Below are positions 25,262 through 28,809 of a DNA stretch of 28,809 nt, in pieces. The notes under the pieces are model-generated. The model did not search any database. It saw only the letters and a program-made list of their open reading frames with translations, and had not been told where the DNA came from. Position numbers and translations under genes: made by a program. The first letter of the stretch is position 1. Every line of letters begins with the position of its first letter. The DNA is from Erythrobacter sp. (lineage in GTDB: Bacteria; Pseudomonadota; Alphaproteobacteria; Sphingomonadales; Sphingomonadaceae), in assembly GCA_030731635.1 (NCBI GenBank), contig JANQTR010000256.1, positions 1 to 28,809 of the forward strand, in the 5' to 3' direction.

Positions 25262-26590
25262 ATGACGGAAAAGCCCCGGCTTTCGCTGCTGCGAATCATC
25301 GAAATGAACATCGGCTTTTTTGGGCTGCAGTTCAGTTTCGGGCTGCAACAGGCCAATATGGGGCCGATCTACGGCTTTCTTGGCGCGGACGAAGCGACCA
25401 TGCCGCTATTGTGGCTGGCCGGCCCGATGACGGGTCTGATCATCCAGCCGATTATCGGCGCGATGAGCGATCGGACCAACACCCGGATGGGTCGCCGCAC
25501 CCCCTATTTCCTGATCGGCGCAGTGATCTGCACGCTCAGCCTGTTCGCCATGCCCTATTCGACGACGCTGTGGATGGCAGCCAGCCTGCTGTGGATCCTG
25601 GATGCGGGCAACAACATCACGATGGAACCTTACCGCGCCTATGTGGCTGACCGGTTGGCAGCCGGCCAGCGATCGGTCGGGTTCCTGACCCAAAGCGCGT
25701 TTACGGGCCTTGCGCAGACGCTATCCTACCTTGCGCCAAGCCTGCTGACCGCATTTGTCGCGCGCGATATCCTTGATGCCAATGGCATTCCGGTGATTGT
25801 GCGCATCGCCTTTGTGATCGGGGCGATCCTGTCGATATCGACCATCGCATGGTCAGTCTGGCGGGTGCCCGAATTGCCGCTTTCACCAGAAGAACAGGCC
25901 GATCTGGCGGATAAGCCCCTGACTGCGCGCGCGACCTTTGCCGAAATCGGCGACGCGCTGCGCTCCATGCCGCGCCCGATGCGCCAACTTGCCGCTGCCA
26001 TGCTGTGCCAGTGGTATGCGATGTTTGCTTACTGGCAATACATCACCTTTGCGGTGGGTCGCAGCATCTACGACACCAGTGACCCGAAAAGCGCGCTGTT
26101 CCGCGAAGCGACCCTGACCACCCAGCAGGCCGGCGCACTGTATAACTTCGTCGCGTTTCTCGGCGCGCTGGCGCTGATCCCCGTGGTGGCGCGGTTTGGC
26201 GCGCGGCATGTCCATGCCGTGTGCCTTGCCGCATCGGGCGCAGCGATGCTGATGATCCCCGGCGCCAGCACGCCGGTGGCACTGTTTGTCCTGATGCTGG
26301 GTATCGGGATCGGCTGGGCGGGCATGATGGGCAACACCTATGTGATGCTGGCCGATTGCATCCCGCCGGAACGAAACGGCATCTATATGGGCATTTTCAA
26401 TATGTTCATCGTGATCCCAATGCTGATTCAGACGCTGACAATGCCGCTGATCTACCGCCCGCTGCTCGGCGGTGATCCGCGCAATGTGCTGATACTGGGC
26501 GGTGTCTTGATGCTGGCGGGCGCGGTGGCTACGTTGCGGGTTGATGCCGGGCACAGACAGCCCCGCAAGCAGGGGCTGGCAACAGGTTAG
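25262..26590 (+). CDS. GPH/SUT-like sugar permease (probable sucrose symporter)
   Basis: This 442-residue inner-membrane protein has about twelve hydrophobic segments. It carries the signature of the sucrose-transporter-like glycoside-pentoside-hexuronide group: GPMTGLIIQPIIGAMSD (54-70), then MGRRTPY (76-82), and DAGNNITMEPYRAYVAD in the fourth segment. The ATG at 25262 has AAAAGG 6 bases upstream; the in-frame ATG at 25235 has no ribosome site. It is divergent from the TonB-dependent receptor and is followed one base later by a LacI regulator. It should move sucrose, or a related glucoside, from periplasm to cytoplasm, where GH68 acts. Substrate is inference from family and locus. Confidence 0.9.
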   Translation: MTEKPRLSLLRIIEMNIGFFGLQFSFGLQQANMGPIYGFLGADEATMPLLWLAGPMTGLIIQPIIGAMSDRTNTRMGRRTPYFLIGAVICTLSLFAMPYSTTLWMAASLLWILDAGNNITMEPYRAYVADRLAAGQRSVGFLTQSAFTGLAQTLSYLAPSLLTAFVARDILDANGIPVIVRIAFVIGAILSISTIAWSVWRVPELPLSPEEQADLADKPLTARATFAEIGDALRSMPRPMRQLAAAMLCQWYAMFAYWQYITFAVGRSIYDTSDPKSALFREATLTTQQAGALYNFVAFLGALALIPVVARFGARHVHAVCLAASGAAMLMIPGASTPVALFVLMLGIGIGWAGMMGNTYVMLADCIPPERNGIYMGIFNMFIVIPMLIQTLTMPLIYRPLLGGDPRNVLILGGVLMLAGAVATLRVDAGHRQPRKQGLATG

Positions 26591-26591
26591 G

Positions 26592-27632
26592 ATGAACGAG
26601 GACAAGTCAGCCGACGAAAAAACCGGGCGCGGCACGGTGCGCACCATCACCGATCTGGCGCGACTGGCGGGGGTATCACCGGGCACGGTATCGCGCGCGC
26701 TGGCAGGCAAAAGCCTGGTCAACACCAAGACCCGCGAGAAGATCGAGGCAATCGCCCGCGAACACGGGTTCCGCCCCAATCAAATGGCGAGCGGGTTGCG
26801 GCGCCAGAAAACCGGGGTGATCGGGGTGGTCATCCCGCTGGGCCACGATAGCCGCCAACAGATTTCCGACAGTTTCTTCATGACCCTGCTCGGCTTCCTC
26901 GCCGATGAATTGACGCGCCAAGGTTATGACCTGATGCTGCGCCGGGTGGTGCCCGAAAATGATGCCGACTGGCTCGACCGGTTCATCGGATCAGGCATGA
27001 TCGATGGGGTGATCGTGATCGGCCAGTCAGATCAGTTCGACCGGATCGAAGATGTCGCCGATGGCTATGGGCCGATGGTGGTGTGGGGCAACCACACCGA
27101 AGGCCAGCGCCACTGCGTGGTGGGCACGGATAACCGGCTGGGCGGCAGGCTCGCGGCCGAACGCTTGATCGCCGCCGGGGCAAAGCGGCTCGCCTTCCTT
27201 GGCGATACCACCGCGATCGAATTTGCCGCGCGCTTTGCCGGGGCGCAGGACGCTGCGCGGCGCATGGACTTGCCACCGGTCATGGCGCTGCCGACGCATC
27301 TATCGCCTGAACGCGCGGCCGAGGAAATCGCTGCGCATATTGCCGCACACGCAGGCGCGATCGACGGGATCTTCGCAGCAACTGATACGCTGGCCGCACT
27401 ATGCCTGACCGAACTGCACGCGCGCGGTGTGGCGGTGCCCGGCGACATCAAACTCGCCGGGTTTGATGATCTGCCAATCGCTCGCCAAACGGTTCCGCCG
27501 CTCACCACCGTCAGACAGGATATCGCAGCGGGCGCACGCGGGCTGGTCGATCTGCTGCTGCGGCGGTTGGCGGGCGAACAGACCGAAAGCCTGATCCTGC
27601 CCGCGCAGTTGGTAGCTCGCCAGACAGCATAG
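26592..27632 (+). CDS. LacI-family regulator of the sucrose locus
   Basis: This 346-residue repressor-type regulator has a LacI helix-turn-helix at about 18-65 (ITDLARLAGVSPGTVSRAL), a hinge GLRRQKTGVIGVV, and a sugar-binding sensor domain with GFDDLPIARQTVPPLTTV near the C-terminus. Its ATG follows the permease stop by one base, with AGG just upstream, so it is cotranscribed with the permease and probably autoregulated through the operators at 25144-25183. Arrangement parallels SuxR in Xanthomonas sux loci. The inducer is probably sucrose or one of its products; this is inference. Confidence 0.92.
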   Translation: MNEDKSADEKTGRGTVRTITDLARLAGVSPGTVSRALAGKSLVNTKTREKIEAIAREHGFRPNQMASGLRRQKTGVIGVVIPLGHDSRQQISDSFFMTLLGFLADELTRQGYDLMLRRVVPENDADWLDRFIGSGMIDGVIVIGQSDQFDRIEDVADGYGPMVVWGNHTEGQRHCVVGTDNRLGGRLAAERLIAAGAKRLAFLGDTTAIEFAARFAGAQDAARRMDLPPVMALPTHLSPERAAEEIAAHIAAHAGAIDGIFAATDTLAALCLTELHARGVAVPGDIKLAGFDDLPIARQTVPPLTTVRQDIAAGARGLVDLLLRRLAGEQTESLILPAQLVARQTA

Positions 27633-27651
27633 CTGCGCGCGCGGTCTGGCG
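27618..27651. terminator. Hairpin between convergent lacI and EAL genes
   Basis: An 8-bp perfect stem, CGCCAGAC/GTCTGGCG, spans the lacI stop with an 18-base loop that itself holds AGC/GCT. It sits in the 27-base gap between convergent genes and could act in both directions. There is no T-run, so the terminator call is tentative. Confidence 0.45.
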
Positions 27652-27659
27652 GCTGAACC

Positions 27660-28809
27660 CTAGGCGGCCAGAGCCACAGGCTGACCCGCCAGCGCTGCCA
27701 ATTCTCCCGCCGGCAGCGGCCGTCCGATGAAATAGCCTTGCCCGTAATCGCAGCCAATGCCCTGAATAAACGCCAGACAGGCCGCGTCCTCAATCCCCTC
27801 GGCGACCACTTTGATGCCCAGTTCATGCGCCAGCTGCACGGTAGACCGCACCAGCATCGCATCGCCCCGATCAATATGCGCGTGCTGCACAAAGCTGCGG
27901 TCGATCTTGAGCTCGGTGACCGGCAACAGCTTGAGGTAATTGAGCGTCGATTGCCCGGTCCCGTAATCGTCGATCGACAGTCGAACCCCGGCCGCTCGGA
28001 AGGATTCGAGGATGGCGATAGCCTTGTCGGCCTTGTCGAACTGCGCCGATTCGGTCACTTCAAAGGTCAACATGCGCGCAGGCACCCCGGCGCCTTTTAT
28101 CAACGCCAGCGCCCGGGCGGCGAAGCTGTCGGACGCCAGCAATCCAGCCGAAATATTGATCGCGACCGCGATTTCCTGCCCACCGATAAGCCATTGACGC
28201 GCATCGTTGATGGCTTGCCCCAGCACCGCCAGGGTCAGTCCGTCTATCCGGCCGGCATCCTCAATCAGCGGGATAAAACAATCGGGCGGCAACATCCCGT
28301 AAACCGGGTGCTGCCAGCGCACCAACGCCTCAGCCGCATCGATCCGGCCCGTCGCAAGATTGATCTTGGGCTGATACAGCACCTTGATCTGGCCGCTGCG
28401 CACTGCATCATCAAGCTCACCCAAAAGCGAGAATTGCTGGGCAGCGGTTTCGCCTTCGTCATCGGTGTGCAAACGCCACGGTTTGCCGGCCCGCCGTGCC
28501 AGACTGGCCGCGTGGGCGGCGCTGGAGGCTGCGCCCGGCGCATCGGCTGTGGCCACCCCAAAAGTCAGCGACACCCCGAGCCTGCGCCCGGCAACTTCGA
28601 ACGGGCTGCGCATCACCGCCCTTAACCCGGCCAGCTGTGGTTCCAACTCGCTGATCGTCAGCGATGTGGTCCAAACCAGCGTGCGATCATCCATGCGGTA
28701 AATTGCCGTGGCCGACCCGGCAACCTGCAAGCGGTCACCAAGACGCCGCATCAGTTCGCCCTGATTTTCGGCCCCCATCGCAAGTTTCAGCGAGTCGAAA
28801 TCGTCGATC
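27660..28809 (-). CDS. GGDEF-EAL protein, N-terminus beyond window; probable c-di-GMP phosphodiesterase
   Basis: The visible 382 C-terminal residues hold the second half of a GGDEF-like domain and a complete EAL domain. In the GGDEF part the signature position reads YRMDDRTL instead of RLGGDEF, so cyclase activity is probably lost. The EAL domain keeps its catalytic set: EAL (codons near 28322-28330), INIS with Asn, EVTES with Glu, IDDYGTG with the Asp pair, LKIDRSF with Lys, VAEGIED with Glu, and GQGYFIGRPL. It should therefore hydrolyse c-di-GMP. The reading frame continues through the window edge (DDFDSLKLAMG), so sensor domains, if any, lie outside. It is convergent with the sucrose-locus lacI and probably unrelated to it. 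Confidence 0.9.
   Translation of the reverse strand, partial: IDDFDSLKLAMGAENQGELMRRLGDRLQVAGSATAIYRMDDRTLVWTTSLTISELEPQLAGLRAVMRSPFEVAGRRLGVSLTFGVATADAPGAASSAAHAASLARRAGKPWRLHTDDEGETAAQQFSLLGELDDAVRSGQIKVLYQPKINLATGRIDAAEALVRWQHPVYGMLPPDCFIPLIEDAGRIDGLTLAVLGQAINDARQWLIGGQEIAVAINISAGLLASDSFAARALALIKGAGVPARMLTFEVTESAQFDKADKAIAILESFRAAGVRLSIDDYGTGQSTLNYLKLLPVTELKIDRSFVQHAHIDRGDAMLVRSTVQLAHELGIKVVAEGIEDAACLAFIQGIGCDYGQGYFIGRPLPAGELAALAGQPVALAA

Noticed and set aside
1..28809. CRISPR arrays, tRNA/rRNA genes, transposases or integrases
   Set aside because: I looked for regular direct repeats with spacers, cloverleaf-like genes and mobile-element proteins and saw none. The only dense repeats are the coding glycine modules of tpsA.

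Overview
The window comes from a high-GC alphaproteobacterium, most probably a sphingomonad of the Erythrobacteraceae type. This is inferred from gene content: an Entner-Doudoroff cluster with a GluP-type sugar symporter, an S46 dipeptidyl peptidase, a large TonB-dependent receptor and a two-partner secretion pair. No rRNA or tRNA was seen to confirm it.

Left part (1-10273, accessory and cell-envelope functions). A minus-strand two-partner secretion operon encodes an FhaC/ShlB-like outer-membrane transporter (4886-6778). It is followed one base later by a giant glycine-rich TpsA exoprotein, which is open for 1628 codons and runs off the left edge. Next comes a minus-strand lipoprotein behind a good Fur box, and divergently an exported S46 dipeptidyl peptidase of the DPP7-like (Gly) type.

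Middle part (10274-20595, central sugar catabolism). Glucokinase is translationally coupled to a divergent PEP-carboxylase-family protein in which several classical active-site motifs are altered. A LacI regulator faces a GluP/FucP-type sugar symporter across a short divergent promoter region with a LacI-like palindrome. Then follows zwf-edd-eda, tightly overlapped, without a phosphogluconolactonase gene. The same 15-base element lies 77 and 78 bases before the glucokinase and zwf start codons, which suggests that both operons share a control signal or promoter.

Right part (20587-27632, a probable sucrose-uptake locus). On the minus strand are a TonB-dependent receptor, a GH68 sucrase without a signal peptide, and an ROK fructokinase. 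Divergent from the receptor are a GPH/SUT-like sugar permease and a second LacI regulator. Two LacI-type palindromes 24 bp apart lie between the divergent operons. The inferred route is outer-membrane uptake, inner-membrane symport, cytoplasmic cleavage by GH68, phosphorylation by fructokinase and glucokinase, and flow through Zwf-Edd-Eda. The layout resembles the sux loci of Xanthomonas, with GH68 in place of a GH13 amylosucrase.

At the right edge is the C-terminal part of a degenerate-GGDEF/intact-EAL protein on the minus strand. No tRNA, CRISPR array, IS element or integrase was found. No stretch longer than 300 bases lacks a gene.
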